Assembly (NCBI GenBank): GCA_016871895.1 | Contig: VHBO01000005.1 | Span: 19,657-83,656, forward strand | Direction of reading: 5' to 3' | Length of the DNA stretch: 64,000 bases | Origin: Gemmatimonadota bacterium | GTDB lineage: Bacteria; Gemmatimonadota; Gemmatimonadetes; Gemmatimonadales; Gemmatimonadaceae | Shown: positions 37,750-46,463 of the stretch, piece by piece | How the letters are laid out: the number at the start of each line of letters is the position of its first letter | Position numbering within the stretch: position 1 is the first letter of the stretch | Notes under the pieces: model-generated | Database searches by the model: none | What the model saw: the letters and a program-made list of their open reading frames with translations, nothing else | Told to the model about the DNA's origin: nothing | Translations under genes and position numbers: made by a program

Positions 37750-38763
37750 ATGAAACGCCTCCGCGTCCTGCTCCTCACGCACCCCGACCTCGTCCCTCCC
37801 GACGGCGCCGTCGCACGGGACTCGCGTGCCGGCTTCGAGATCAAGACCGAAGCCGACGTGCGCGACGGCCTGCGCGCCCTCGGCCACGAGGTGCGCGTCC
37901 TCGGGGTGCAATGGGACCTTGGACCGATCCGCGAAGCCGTCGAGAGCTTCGCCCCCGACATCGTCTTCAATCTCCTCGAGGAGTTTCACGGGGAGACGAT
38001 GTACGACCACAACGTCGTCAGCCTCCTCGAGCTGCTACAGGTGCCGTACACCGGCTGCAATCCGCGCGGCCTCGTGCTCGCGCGCGGGAAGGCGCTCGCG
38101 AAGAAGCTCCTCACCTATCATCGCCTGCGGGTGCCGGAGTTCGCCGTCGTCCCGCGCGGCCGGCGCGCGCGGCGGCCGCGTGATCTCACCTTCCCGCTCA
38201 TCGTGAAATCGCTCACCGCCGACGCCTCGATCGGGATCTCGAAGGCGTCCATCGTGGCGGGTGACGATGAGTTGGCGGCGCGGGTGCGATTCATCCACGA
38301 GCGGGTCCGCACCGACGCCATCGTGGAGCGTTTCGTGGATGGCCGGGAGCTCTACGTGAGCCTCCTCGGCGACGACCGGCTCCGCACCTTCGCGCCGTGG
38401 GAGCTCACCGCGCGCCCCACGACGCCCGGCGAGCCGCTGATCGCGACAGAGCGCCTCAAGCACGACCCCGCGTACCAGTCCCGGCACGCGGTGGCGATCC
38501 GCCCTGCGACCGACCTGCCAGCGGAGGTCACCGACCGACTCCTCCGCGACGCCAAGCGCATCTATCGCATCCTCGAGCTGAGCGGCTATGCCCGGCTCGA
38601 CTTCCGGCTCGACGCCGAGGGGCGCGCCTGGTTCCTCGAGGCGAACCCCAATCCCGACATCGCCCGCGGTGAGGAGTTCGCCGAATCCGCCGCGCACGCC
38701 GGGATCCCGTATCCCGAGCTGCTGCAACGCCTGCTCGCGCTCGGGCTCCGGCGACATCGCTGA
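37750..38763 (+). CDS. ATP-grasp ligase, D-alanine-D-alanine ligase-like
   Basis: A 337-residue ATP-grasp protein. The N-terminal domain ends with DIVFNLLEEFHG and VPYTGCNPRGLVLARGKALAKKLL. The ATP-grasp core is FPLIVKSLTADASIGISKAS, AIVERFVDGRELYVSLLG and a metal-binding end GYARLDFRLDAEGRAWFLEANPNPD. It is distinct from canonical Ddl (the HG-x-x-GE loop is replaced), so peptide or amino-acid ligation with another substrate is likely. It follows transketolase closely. Confidence 0.8.
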   Translation: MKRLRVLLLTHPDLVPPDGAVARDSRAGFEIKTEADVRDGLRALGHEVRVLGVQWDLGPIREAVESFAPDIVFNLLEEFHGETMYDHNVVSLLELLQVPYTGCNPRGLVLARGKALAKKLLTYHRLRVPEFAVVPRGRRARRPRDLTFPLIVKSLTADASIGISKASIVAGDDELAARVRFIHERVRTDAIVERFVDGRELYVSLLGDDRLRTFAPWELTARPTTPGEPLIATERLKHDPAYQSRHAVAIRPATDLPAEVTDRLLRDAKRIYRILELSGYARLDFRLDAEGRAWFLEANPNPDIARGEEFAESAAHAGIPYPELLQRLLALGLRRHR

Positions 38764-38880
38764 CTCGGACCGCTGCGCGCGGGTCGGCCCGCCGATCCGC
38801 CGGCGGCATCGCCCAGCCACTTAGCTTTCACGAGCGGCCAGCGTCCCGCGACCGCCGCGCGTAACCCTTCCGTGACCCAT

Positions 38881-40164
38881 ATGCCCCGCCTCCTGCGCCG
38901 CGCCGTCCTGGCCGCGGTCCTGCTCCTCCTGTCCCCGTCCCTCCGCACGAGCGAGGCCCAGGGCGTCGTCGACACCCGGGTCCGCGTCTTCCTCGACTGC
39001 CAGACCTTCGGCTGCGACCGGAACTTCTTCATCACCGAGCTTCCGTTCGTCCTCTGGACGCAGGACCGCCTCGACGCCGACGCGCATCTCCTCGTGACAC
39101 GGCTCGGCACCGCCTCCGGCGGCGGCGAATACACTGTCACGCTGTACGGGCATCGGCGCTTCGAGGGCCGCGCAGACACGCTCGTAACCACACTCCCCCC
39201 GAACACCACCGACGACGTGCGACGACGCGAGCTCGCCCGGCTCTTCAAGCTTGGGCTCATCTCGTACGTCACACGACTCCCGGGGCAAGAACGCTTCGCG
39301 GTCACCTACACCGCGCCCGCGAACGCGCCGGCGGCACCGAAGATGACCGAGGTGCAGGACCCGTGGAACCTCTGGGTCTACCGCACACGCCTCAACGGCG
39401 GCGGCGGCGCGGAGAGCCGGGCGAGCAATTACGAAGTCACCGGCAATATCACCGCCTCGCGCATCACCGAGGACTGGAAGGTCATCTTCTACTTCCAGAA
39501 CGAGTACCGGTACAACCGCTTTAAGGTCACGGATACCACGTCGCGGGAGTATATCCGCCGCAACGGCGACGCGATCGCCCGGGTGGTCCGGAGCATCACC
39601 GACCACTGGTCGATCGGAAGTGGACTCGGCGGCGGCTACTCGGAGTTCCGCAACATCGATCTGTATCAGCTCGCCGACATCTCCGCGGAGTACAACCTCT
39701 TCCCGTGGGCCGAGGCGACGAGTCGCCAGCTCGTCCTCGCCACAGGGCTCGGTCTCCGGCGCTACGAGTATATCGAAGCGACGATTTACGGCGAGACGGC
39801 GGAGACACGACCGCTTGCCCGGGTGATGCTCGCCGGCGAATCGCGGCAGCCGTGGGGCTCCATCGACGCCGCCCTCCGGTACAACCGCTTCCTGATGGCG
39901 GACAACCGCTTCAGCCTCGCCTTCAACGGCCGCACCAACATCCGCCTCTCCCGCGGACTCTCCCTTGAGCTGCGCGGCGAGGCGGCAAAGGTGAACGACC
40001 AGCTCTATCTTCCAAGGGGCGGTGCCTCTGAGGACGAGGTCCTCACCCGGCAGCGTGCGCTCGCGACGGCCTTCCGCCTGACCGGGAGCGTCGGCCTGAA
40101 CTTCACCTTCGGGTCGATCTACAACACCATCGTCAACCCGCGCCTCGAGGACTTCTGGTTCTAG
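38881..40164 (+). CDS. Exported outer-membrane protein of unknown function
   Basis: A 427-residue protein with a signal peptide (RRAVLAAVLLLLSPSL). The N-terminal region contains Cys in LDCQTFGCDRNFF and many strands, and the C-terminal half is barrel-like (IFYFQNEYRYNRF, YEYIEATIYGETAE, GSVGLNFTFGSIYN, ending in WF). I do not recognise a family name; similar uncharacterised proteins occur in Gemmatimonadota. The start is either GTG at 38872 or the ATG at 38881 used here. A VKOR gene follows 25 bases later. Confidence 0.7.
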   Translation: MPRLLRRAVLAAVLLLLSPSLRTSEAQGVVDTRVRVFLDCQTFGCDRNFFITELPFVLWTQDRLDADAHLLVTRLGTASGGGEYTVTLYGHRRFEGRADTLVTTLPPNTTDDVRRRELARLFKLGLISYVTRLPGQERFAVTYTAPANAPAAPKMTEVQDPWNLWVYRTRLNGGGGAESRASNYEVTGNITASRITEDWKVIFYFQNEYRYNRFKVTDTTSREYIRRNGDAIARVVRSITDHWSIGSGLGGGYSEFRNIDLYQLADISAEYNLFPWAEATSRQLVLATGLGLRRYEYIEATIYGETAETRPLARVMLAGESRQPWGSIDAALRYNRFLMADNRFSLAFNGRTNIRLSRGLSLELRGEAAKVNDQLYLPRGGASEDEVLTRQRALATAFRLTGSVGLNFTFGSIYNTIVNPRLEDFWF

Positions 40165-40189
40165 CGCGGGCCTCGGGAACCCCACCGCT

Positions 40190-40630
40190 ATGCGGCTCCG
40201 GCAGGCTACCGCCCTCATCGCGCTCGTCAACGCGCTCGTCGCGACCTATCTGCATCTCTGGAAGCTCGGCCTCGCCGGCGAGCTAAGCTGCGGCGGAGCC
40301 GGCGGGTGCGCGGTGGTGCAGTTCAGCAGCTGGAGCTGGTTCCTCGGCATCGATGTCGCTCTGATCGGCGCAGTCGGCTACACGCTCATCCTCGCGGTCG
40401 CGCTCTGGGGGCTGCACGAGACCCGCGTCGACGCCCGCGGACCTGCCCTCGCGCTCGCCGCGCTCGTCTACCCGGCGATCCTCTTCACCGTCCGACTCAA
40501 GTACGCAGAGTGGATCGTGCTGCGCACCTTCTGCCCTTGGTGCGCCATCTCCGCCGTCTCGATCACCGTACTCGGTGTCCTCGTCGCGCTCGAGCTCCGG
40601 CGGACATCGAGTCGTCAGCTATTTTTCTAG
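40190..40630 (+). CDS. Vitamin K epoxide reductase-family protein
   Basis: A 146-residue membrane protein with four to five helices. It carries the active-site FCPWC at about residue 119, loop cysteines in LSCGGAGGC (Cys34, Cys40) and the conserved Ser/Trp region VQFSSWSWFLG. Bacterial VKOR homologues reoxidise DsbA using the quinone pool, providing disulfide-bond formation; the DsbD-like gene at 18.9 kb would act in the reducing branch. No fused thioredoxin domain. Confidence 0.9.
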   Translation: MRLRQATALIALVNALVATYLHLWKLGLAGELSCGGAGGCAVVQFSSWSWFLGIDVALIGAVGYTLILAVALWGLHETRVDARGPALALAALVYPAILFTVRLKYAEWIVLRTFCPWCAISAVSITVLGVLVALELRRTSSRQLFF

Positions 40631-40689
40631 CCGAAAGAGTGCGTTACCGCGAATGGCCCGTGTCAACTCGTCGCTTTTGAGGTGTGGAT

Positions 40690-41685
40690 ATGCCGCTCAG
40701 GAAGGGTCAGATTGGCTTCGTGATACTTCTGTTTGTCTCGCTTCTTTTTGCTGATCGACGCGTGCGACAGAGGTTGAGTGCCTTCCTTTCCCCCTCAACT
40801 GCTTTGTCGGTTGTTGAGGCGCACCGGATAGCTGATGCAACGGCGAGAGCAGCGGATTCTGCATTTCTAAATGTTCCCGTTATGGTCGAGAATCCTTGGA
40901 TTGGTCAGTTTATCTCAGATTCCAACTGGAGCGATATCGACGGTAGGACCCATCGGCGTCATGTAGTGTTGCAAGCCGGCACAACCAAAGGCAATTCTCT
41001 CGTTGTCTCTTTACAGGGGCTTGTCGATGAAACACCTTCGTATAACGTCGAGTGCGGCGCCAATGGATTTGTACCGGGCACTATGGAAAGAGCAATCGGG
41101 GCAGAGTGCAGTGTCGTCATCACCGGCGAAGATGGTCAATTGCAGCGACAGTCCGCCGTGTTCTACGCTGCTTATGTGCCCAGTGCAGACGTGTGGCGGA
41201 TTTCTACCGCTGAGGGCGATATCACAGTCCAAAGAACCACGGCGCCGGTCGATATTCCGGACGTAAACCCGGTGGGTGGCTCAACCGCGAAGGTCACCAA
41301 TGAGGCAGACGTCCCCGGCCGCGATGTCGCTGGCGGCGTGAACTCTGGCGTGGTAGGGAGCGGCGGCGCCCCGAACGCGGACCAGGCCTACTTCGACTTC
41401 CAGGTCGAGAAGCCGGTCGCGCCAATCCCGGGGTCGGGGGCGCCACGGTACCCCGACATCCTCCGCTCGGCCGGCGTCGAGGGCGAGGTCCTCGCCCAGT
41501 TTGTCGTGGACACCAGCGGGCGCGTCGACATCAGCTCGTACAAGGTGATCCGCACGTCGCACGAGCTGTTCGCGGCGTCGCTCTGGGCGGCCCTGCCCGC
41601 GATGCGGTTCATGCCCGCCGAGGTCGGCGGGCGGAAGGTGAAGCAGTTGGTGCAGCAGCCGTTCGTGTTCGCCCTCCAGCGGTAA
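40690..41685 (+). CDS. TonB C-terminal-domain protein with composite base composition
   Basis: A 331-residue protein with an N-terminal membrane helix (FVILLFVSLLFADR), an unrecognised central domain and a C-terminal TonB energy-transducer domain (ILRSAGVEGEVLAQFVVD, LPAMRFMPAEVGG). GAGG seven bases before the ATG at 40690 supports that start. The reading frame changes base composition sharply near 41280: one 60-base stretch in the 5' half (40861-40920) is 40% G+C, and one in the 3' half (41401-41460) is 73%. The frame is unbroken, which suggests a domain swap or recombination within the gene. It sits 124 bases upstream of the six-gene operon. Confidence 0.75.
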   Translation: MPLRKGQIGFVILLFVSLLFADRRVRQRLSAFLSPSTALSVVEAHRIADATARAADSAFLNVPVMVENPWIGQFISDSNWSDIDGRTHRRHVVLQAGTTKGNSLVVSLQGLVDETPSYNVECGANGFVPGTMERAIGAECSVVITGEDGQLQRQSAVFYAAYVPSADVWRISTAEGDITVQRTTAPVDIPDVNPVGGSTAKVTNEADVPGRDVAGGVNSGVVGSGGAPNADQAYFDFQVEKPVAPIPGSGAPRYPDILRSAGVEGEVLAQFVVDTSGRVDISSYKVIRTSHELFAASLWAALPAMRFMPAEVGGRKVKQLVQQPFVFALQR

Positions 41686-41809
41686 TTCTCGCCCGATTGG
41701 AGACTTTGAATACCGCCCTTGCCGTCAACGCTTTGCCGAGTTTTATCTAATTGTGAAGCTGTAATTATCAACGGCAGCGGCACCCTCATTTCTGGGGAGA
41801 GTACCACAT

Positions 41810-43003
41810 ATGGCGCTCATTGACGTTGTCCAGTGGAATCCCGGAGCCAAGCCCATCTACGCTTGGCGCTTCCCTGAGACGAACCTCAGCACCTACACCC
41901 AGCTGATTGTTGCCGAATCGCAGGAGGCGGTGCTCTTCAGCAAGGGGCGCATCGTCGGCCGCTTCGGCCCCGGCAAGCACACGCTAAACACCGAGAACCT
42001 GCCGCTCCTTCGCAGTCTCTTCGGCATCCCCTTCGGTGGCCGCAACCCCTTCACCGCCGAGGTCTGGTACGTCAATCGCGTCATGCCCCTCGATCTCGAG
42101 TGGGCGACGGACAATATGCGGTACCACGACCCGGATTATCAGACGATGGTCCCGCTCATGGCCGAGGGACGGTACGGCCTCAAGGTGGAGGATGCGGAGC
42201 GCTTTCTGGTGAAGCTGGTGGGCACGGCCACCGAGTACACGGAAGCGATGCTCACAGACCACTTCCGCGGCGCGCTCGTCTCCAGGACCAAGAGTCTCCT
42301 TCTGCAGGCGATGCAGTCGGAGCGGATCGGCGTCAAGACCATCGGCGCGTACCTCGAGCGATTCTCCACTGCGCTCACGCATGGGATGGCACCGTTCTGG
42401 GAGGACTACGGCCTCCGGCTCGTCGCGCTCTACGTAACGCAGGTGGACATCGATGCGCGCACGCCCGACGGCAAGCACATCCTCGAGGCGATGGCGCGAC
42501 AGAGCGCGCAGACCATCGGCGGCTACACCTGGCAGCAGGGGCAGGCTTTCGAGGTGGCGCGCGAGGCGCTCACCAGGCCGGGCGACAGCGGCATCCTCGG
42601 CGCGCTCATGATCACCGGCGGACTCGGGGGCAACCTCGGACCCGGCCTGCTGCAGCCGCCCACCCCGCCGGGCGGGCAGACGGCGCCTCCGGGCGCGGGG
42701 ATGCCGCCGGCCGGCATGGCGGCCGGCGGCGGTGCGCCGGTGCGTGAGGTCTTCTGCTCCAACTGCTCGCGGAAGTACGCCAATAGCTCGCGCTTCTGCC
42801 CGCACTGCGGCGACGTCTACTCCCCCTGCCCCACCTGCCAGGCGGACAACCGCGAGGGTGCGAGCCGCTGCGTGAGCTGCGGCACGAACCTCCGCGCATC
42901 CGCCGCAATGCCGGCCGCGTCGGATGCGTGCAAGCGATGCAACACCCCCATGAAGCCGGGGGTCGCCTTCTGTCCCAACTGCGGCCAACGCGCGGGGTCC
43001 TGA
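41810..43003 (+). CDS. SPFH-domain protein with triple zinc ribbon (YdjI-like)
   Basis: First gene of the six-gene operon, 397 residues. An SPFH/band-7-like domain occupies about 30-240 (VAESQEAVLFSKGRIVGRFGPGKHTL, YGLKVEDAERFLVKLVG). A Gly/Pro linker (about 265-305) follows, then three CxxC...CxxC zinc ribbons (Cys at about 316, 340 and 374 onwards: CSNC/CPHC, CPTC/CVSC, CKRC/CPNC). This architecture matches B. subtilis YdjI, which works with PspA in membrane stress, and is often labelled 'virion core protein-like'. It has no membrane helix. GGGGAGAG nine bases upstream gives a strong start; TGATG overlaps the next gene. Confidence 0.85.
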   Translation: MALIDVVQWNPGAKPIYAWRFPETNLSTYTQLIVAESQEAVLFSKGRIVGRFGPGKHTLNTENLPLLRSLFGIPFGGRNPFTAEVWYVNRVMPLDLEWATDNMRYHDPDYQTMVPLMAEGRYGLKVEDAERFLVKLVGTATEYTEAMLTDHFRGALVSRTKSLLLQAMQSERIGVKTIGAYLERFSTALTHGMAPFWEDYGLRLVALYVTQVDIDARTPDGKHILEAMARQSAQTIGGYTWQQGQAFEVAREALTRPGDSGILGALMITGGLGGNLGPGLLQPPTPPGGQTAPPGAGMPPAGMAAGGGAPVREVFCSNCSRKYANSSRFCPHCGDVYSPCPTCQADNREGASRCVSCGTNLRASAAMPAASDACKRCNTPMKPGVAFCPNCGQRAGS

Positions 43004-43620
43004 TGCAACTCACGCCGTCCGACTGGCTCACGGTGGCCGTACTCCTCACCGTGCTGGTGGTCAACGCGAACATCTTCGGCCTCATCGGGCGCCCCACCGG
43101 CGCGATCGCCCGCCGCATCGGCTCGCTCGGCATCTCCATCGTGGTCGACGCGCTCTACACCACGATCGCGCTCGGCGGCCTAGTCGCGGCCTGGCGCTTG
43201 GGCTGGCCGTTCCAGTGGTCCCTTGCGGTCCAGCTCGTCGCGCTCGGACTCCTTGCCCTCTCCGCGCAGGTGGGACGGCGGGTCGATGCGCACGCGGCGG
43301 TGGTGCAGGGCGACGAGGCCCCGCACCTGCAGCGGATGGACGCGCTCCACGGCTGGCTCGAGCAGCAGGCGCCGGCGGTCCGGCTGCGGCTCGCCGACCA
43401 GCCGGCGATGGAGGCGCGGTGGGAGCGCGCGGTGGAGGACATCCGATACCTGCGGCCCGTGGTGGCGCCGGGGGCGCCTGCCCTCGAGACCGCGCTCCGC
43501 GCCTCCGTCGAGCAGTTCATCGCCCTGCCCACCGCCGAGGCGATGCAGCGCGTCGAGGACGCCATCCGGGAGCGCGAGGCGCTCCGTCACACCGGTGATC
43601 ACGCGGAGTTCCTGCCATGA
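43003..43620 (+). CDS. Small membrane protein of the SPFH operon
   Basis: A 205-residue protein with three predicted membrane helices (about 7-29, 46-66 and 70-90). An acidic/helical soluble region follows (LQRMDALHGWLEQQAPAVRLRLAD and a C-terminal amphipathic helix). I do not recognise a family. Position immediately after the SPFH gene (overlapping stop/start) and before a second membrane protein suggests a membrane anchor for the complex. ATG at 43003. Confidence 0.75.
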   Translation: MQLTPSDWLTVAVLLTVLVVNANIFGLIGRPTGAIARRIGSLGISIVVDALYTTIALGGLVAAWRLGWPFQWSLAVQLVALGLLALSAQVGRRVDAHAAVVQGDEAPHLQRMDALHGWLEQQAPAVRLRLADQPAMEARWERAVEDIRYLRPVVAPGAPALETALRASVEQFIALPTAEAMQRVEDAIREREALRHTGDHAEFLP

Positions 43621-45536
43621 GCCCCAAGGTCCTGCCCGATTCGCTCGACATCCACGACGATCAGGCACGGGTCCTCGTCGATCACCTCGCCGACGCCGCC
43701 CGACGGATCGTCGCCGAGGAGGAACGCCTCGAGCAGGAGATGCGGGTGCGCGAGGAGCAGGCCACGCAGGCCGAGCGCACGCAGACGGAGAAGGAGCAGC
43801 AGGCGAAGGTCGGGTTCATCGCCGGCGTCCTGCTGGTCGTGGTCGCCTTCTTCTCGGTCCCCGCCATCGGCGCGCTGGGCGTGGGCGCGGCCATCTGGGC
43901 CTGGAACGCGCGGCAGGCGGCGCAGGCGGCGGCGGAGGTCGCCAGGACCAACTGGCGCTACAGGAAGGTCTTCAAGCAGGAGCACACGGACCTGCGGCGT
44001 GACTACAAGGTCCGACGCCTCGGCGTGGCGTGGGTCCCCGTCGCCTCGCAGGTCCCGCTCGAGGGCGGGCACTTCATCGTGGACCACTCGGGGAGCACCG
44101 CCGAGCGCCAGTTCAGCCTCAACAGCGTGAAGGACCCGTCGATGTTCGTCTCGAGCATCTCCGCGCTGGAGGGGATGGTGGGGGCGCTGCCGATCGTCGA
44201 GGGCTCGCAGGCGGTGGAGGACGTGGACACCTCCGACCTCTCGCGCTCCATCCAGAACGTGCCGCTCTACGACTACCTGGGCACGATGGACCGCAGCATG
44301 CGCGACGCGACCTACCTGCTGAACGACCTGCGCACGGAGACGGTCGCGCTCCCGGTGCTCGATCCGGCGGGTCCGCTCGCGCGCGCGCTCGACGAGCACG
44401 GCACCACCGAGCCGGCGGCGGGGGCGCGACTGGACGTCTTCCCCACCGACGCGCACGACGCGGGGATCGCCGCCTTCACCGCGCTCAACGCGCAGCGGCG
44501 GGCGATGGAGGGCGAGACGGCGCAGTTCGAGGAGTTCCTCCGGACGCTGATGCACCGCCTGGCCGCCACGGTGCAGGTGATCACCAAGTCCAAGATCGCC
44601 TCCACCACCACGCTCGCTGAATACGGCAACCGCGGGCTCTTCGCCACGCTCAAGGCGTCGTACAACCACTACTCGCCGCAGCTCGAGGCCGAGGAGATCG
44701 AGCGCATCCGCGGCGAGAGCTTCGACTACCAGGCGTCGGTCCAGGGCTACCGTCCCTTCGCGCTCAAGCAGAGTTCGCGCGTGCGCTACGACGTGCTCTC
44801 AGGCAACTGGGTGGCCGAGGACGGCCGCCGCACGAGCTTCCCCTTCGGCGTGCACCAGATCCACGAGGAGGTGCTCGCGCCCATCGTCGAGCAGCTCATG
44901 CAGGAGACGCGTCTGGAGCGCCTCCGGATCTACGAGAACATCAAGGACCAGAAGCTCGACTACCTCAACCAGTGGCACCGCGACACCGACGACTTCTACG
45001 GCCGCAACCGTGCCGAGGGGAGCAACCTCATCAACCTGATGCAGGGGAGCCTCACCGAGTTCATCGCGTCGTACAACCAGTACGAAGCGTTCGAGAAGAC
45101 GCGCCAGTCGATGCGCTCGGGCGAGGGGTCGGCGGAGGTCTCGGCGGACGGCATCGACGCCGCCTCGCTCGTGGCGTATCGCGCCAAGATGGAGTCGTTC
45201 ACGCGGCAGCAGGCGGAGTTCAACGACTTCGCGGAGCGGCTCAAGGAGGAGATCACCGAGCGGGCGCGCGAGTTCGGCTTCATCGAGTACTACGACGCGT
45301 CGTTGCGCGACGGCCCGGCGCGCCGCTTCGCCGAGGCGATGCACACGGTCGACGCGCTCGAGGAGCGGCGGCGCCCGCTCCTCTCGGTGAATCCGCTCTT
45401 CGCCTCCACGGCGGAGCTCCCGCCCGCCCCTCAGCTCGATCCGATGGTGCAGGACACGCTGCGGTTCGACCTGGAGGCGTTCGCGCGCGAGAGCCTGGCC
45501 CCGGCGGGGACCCCCGCCGCTCCGCCCGCCGCCTGA
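43617..45536 (+). CDS. Large coiled-coil membrane protein of the SPFH operon
   Basis: 639 residues. The N-terminal acidic coiled coil (about 22-63, ending in EKEQQAK) leads into a short membrane hairpin (about 65-95, VGFIAGVLLVVVAFFSVPAIG). A large soluble part follows with further coiled-coil segments near 320-350 (FEEFLRTLMHRLAATVQVITKS), 410-450 and 500-570. No enzyme motif is seen. It starts in an ATGA overlap with the preceding gene and ends nine bases before the coiled-coil paralogue. It is a likely structural core of the assembly. Confidence 0.75.
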   Translation: MSPKVLPDSLDIHDDQARVLVDHLADAARRIVAEEERLEQEMRVREEQATQAERTQTEKEQQAKVGFIAGVLLVVVAFFSVPAIGALGVGAAIWAWNARQAAQAAAEVARTNWRYRKVFKQEHTDLRRDYKVRRLGVAWVPVASQVPLEGGHFIVDHSGSTAERQFSLNSVKDPSMFVSSISALEGMVGALPIVEGSQAVEDVDTSDLSRSIQNVPLYDYLGTMDRSMRDATYLLNDLRTETVALPVLDPAGPLARALDEHGTTEPAAGARLDVFPTDAHDAGIAAFTALNAQRRAMEGETAQFEEFLRTLMHRLAATVQVITKSKIASTTTLAEYGNRGLFATLKASYNHYSPQLEAEEIERIRGESFDYQASVQGYRPFALKQSSRVRYDVLSGNWVAEDGRRTSFPFGVHQIHEEVLAPIVEQLMQETRLERLRIYENIKDQKLDYLNQWHRDTDDFYGRNRAEGSNLINLMQGSLTEFIASYNQYEAFEKTRQSMRSGEGSAEVSADGIDAASLVAYRAKMESFTRQQAEFNDFAERLKEEITERAREFGFIEYYDASLRDGPARRFAEAMHTVDALEERRRPLLSVNPLFASTAELPPAPQLDPMVQDTLRFDLEAFARESLAPAGTPAAPPAA

Positions 45537-45545
45537 GGACCGCCC

Positions 45546-46463
45546 ATGGCTTCCATTGATTGCATCGTTGACACGCAGCCGATGGCCGACAGCATCGAAC
45601 GGGTGCGGGCCCACGTCGATGCCACCACCGCCGCGGTGATCGCCATGCAGGCCGCGACTATCGCGGCCGAGCAGGCGGCCTCCGCCTCGGTCTGCCGCGC
45701 CATCGACGGCGGGTTCCACACGCTCATCGTCTCGCAGCTCTCGCAGAAGAGCGCGCGCGCCAAGGCGATCGTGGACTCCAAGCTCGCGCAGCTCGCGCAG
45801 CTGGGGGAGTTCCTCACCCGCCTGCAGGGTCAGATGGAGTCGGACTTCCATCGGATCAAGGCGCGCTACACCCAGCTCTTCCTCGCGCTCGACCAGACCA
45901 TGGCGCAGCGCGTCGCCGAGCTCGACCGCGGCGTCTTCGACGCGGCCGGCGCCCAGTCGCGGCGCCTCACCGACCGCATGGCCGCGATGGGGGTGCTCCC
46001 CATCACGCATCAGGGCGAGAGCCTCGCGCTCAGCCAGGCCGTGTCGATGGCCCGCACCCGCGCCTCGTCGCGCGCGATGATCGGCGCCTCCAGCGCGATC
46101 ATCGAGAAGGGCGAGCATCTCCGGCGTCAGGTCCGCGACGTGGTCCGCCCCGGTGGCATCGCCGCGCGGCAGGTGGTGTATGTGCCGGTGCGCTACGCCG
46201 ACGTGGACTCGGGGCCGCTCGCAGGGCTCCAGCTCGCGGCCCCCCGGCCCATCGACGGCAACGGCGAGCGCCTGGCGGCGATCCGCGATCGCCTCGCGGC
46301 GACGCCCGGTGCCCCCGTTGCCACCGAGGAGCGCGCCCGCGTGCTCGCGCGCGCCGCCGAGCGCGCCGCGCGCCTCGACCTGTCGCCGCGCGTGCGGACC
46401 ATGCTCGACGGCCTCCTGAAGGCGCAGCAGTGGCAGGTGGCCGCCGAGGAGCGCGCGTCGTGA
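45546..46463 (+). CDS. Coiled-coil protein A of the SPFH operon, paralogue of the next gene
   Basis: A 305-residue soluble helical protein. An N-terminal segment (HVDATTAAVIAMQAATIAAE, GFHTLIVSQLSQ) and the motif DFHRIKARYTQLFLALD at 100-116 match the following protein. A variable C-terminal region follows. No TM helix or signal is visible. ATG at 45546 (with an upstream GGACC, weak ribosome site) is nine bases after the membrane protein. Confidence 0.75.
   Translation: MASIDCIVDTQPMADSIERVRAHVDATTAAVIAMQAATIAAEQAASASVCRAIDGGFHTLIVSQLSQKSARAKAIVDSKLAQLAQLGEFLTRLQGQMESDFHRIKARYTQLFLALDQTMAQRVAELDRGVFDAAGAQSRRLTDRMAAMGVLPITHQGESLALSQAVSMARTRASSRAMIGASSAIIEKGEHLRRQVRDVVRPGGIAARQVVYVPVRYADVDSGPLAGLQLAAPRPIDGNGERLAAIRDRLAATPGAPVATEERARVLARAAERAARLDLSPRVRTMLDGLLKAQQWQVAAEERAS

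Noticed and set aside
35733..37970. 745-residue antisense frame over transketolase
   Set aside because: The transketolase is complete and conserved, so the antisense frame is a by-product.
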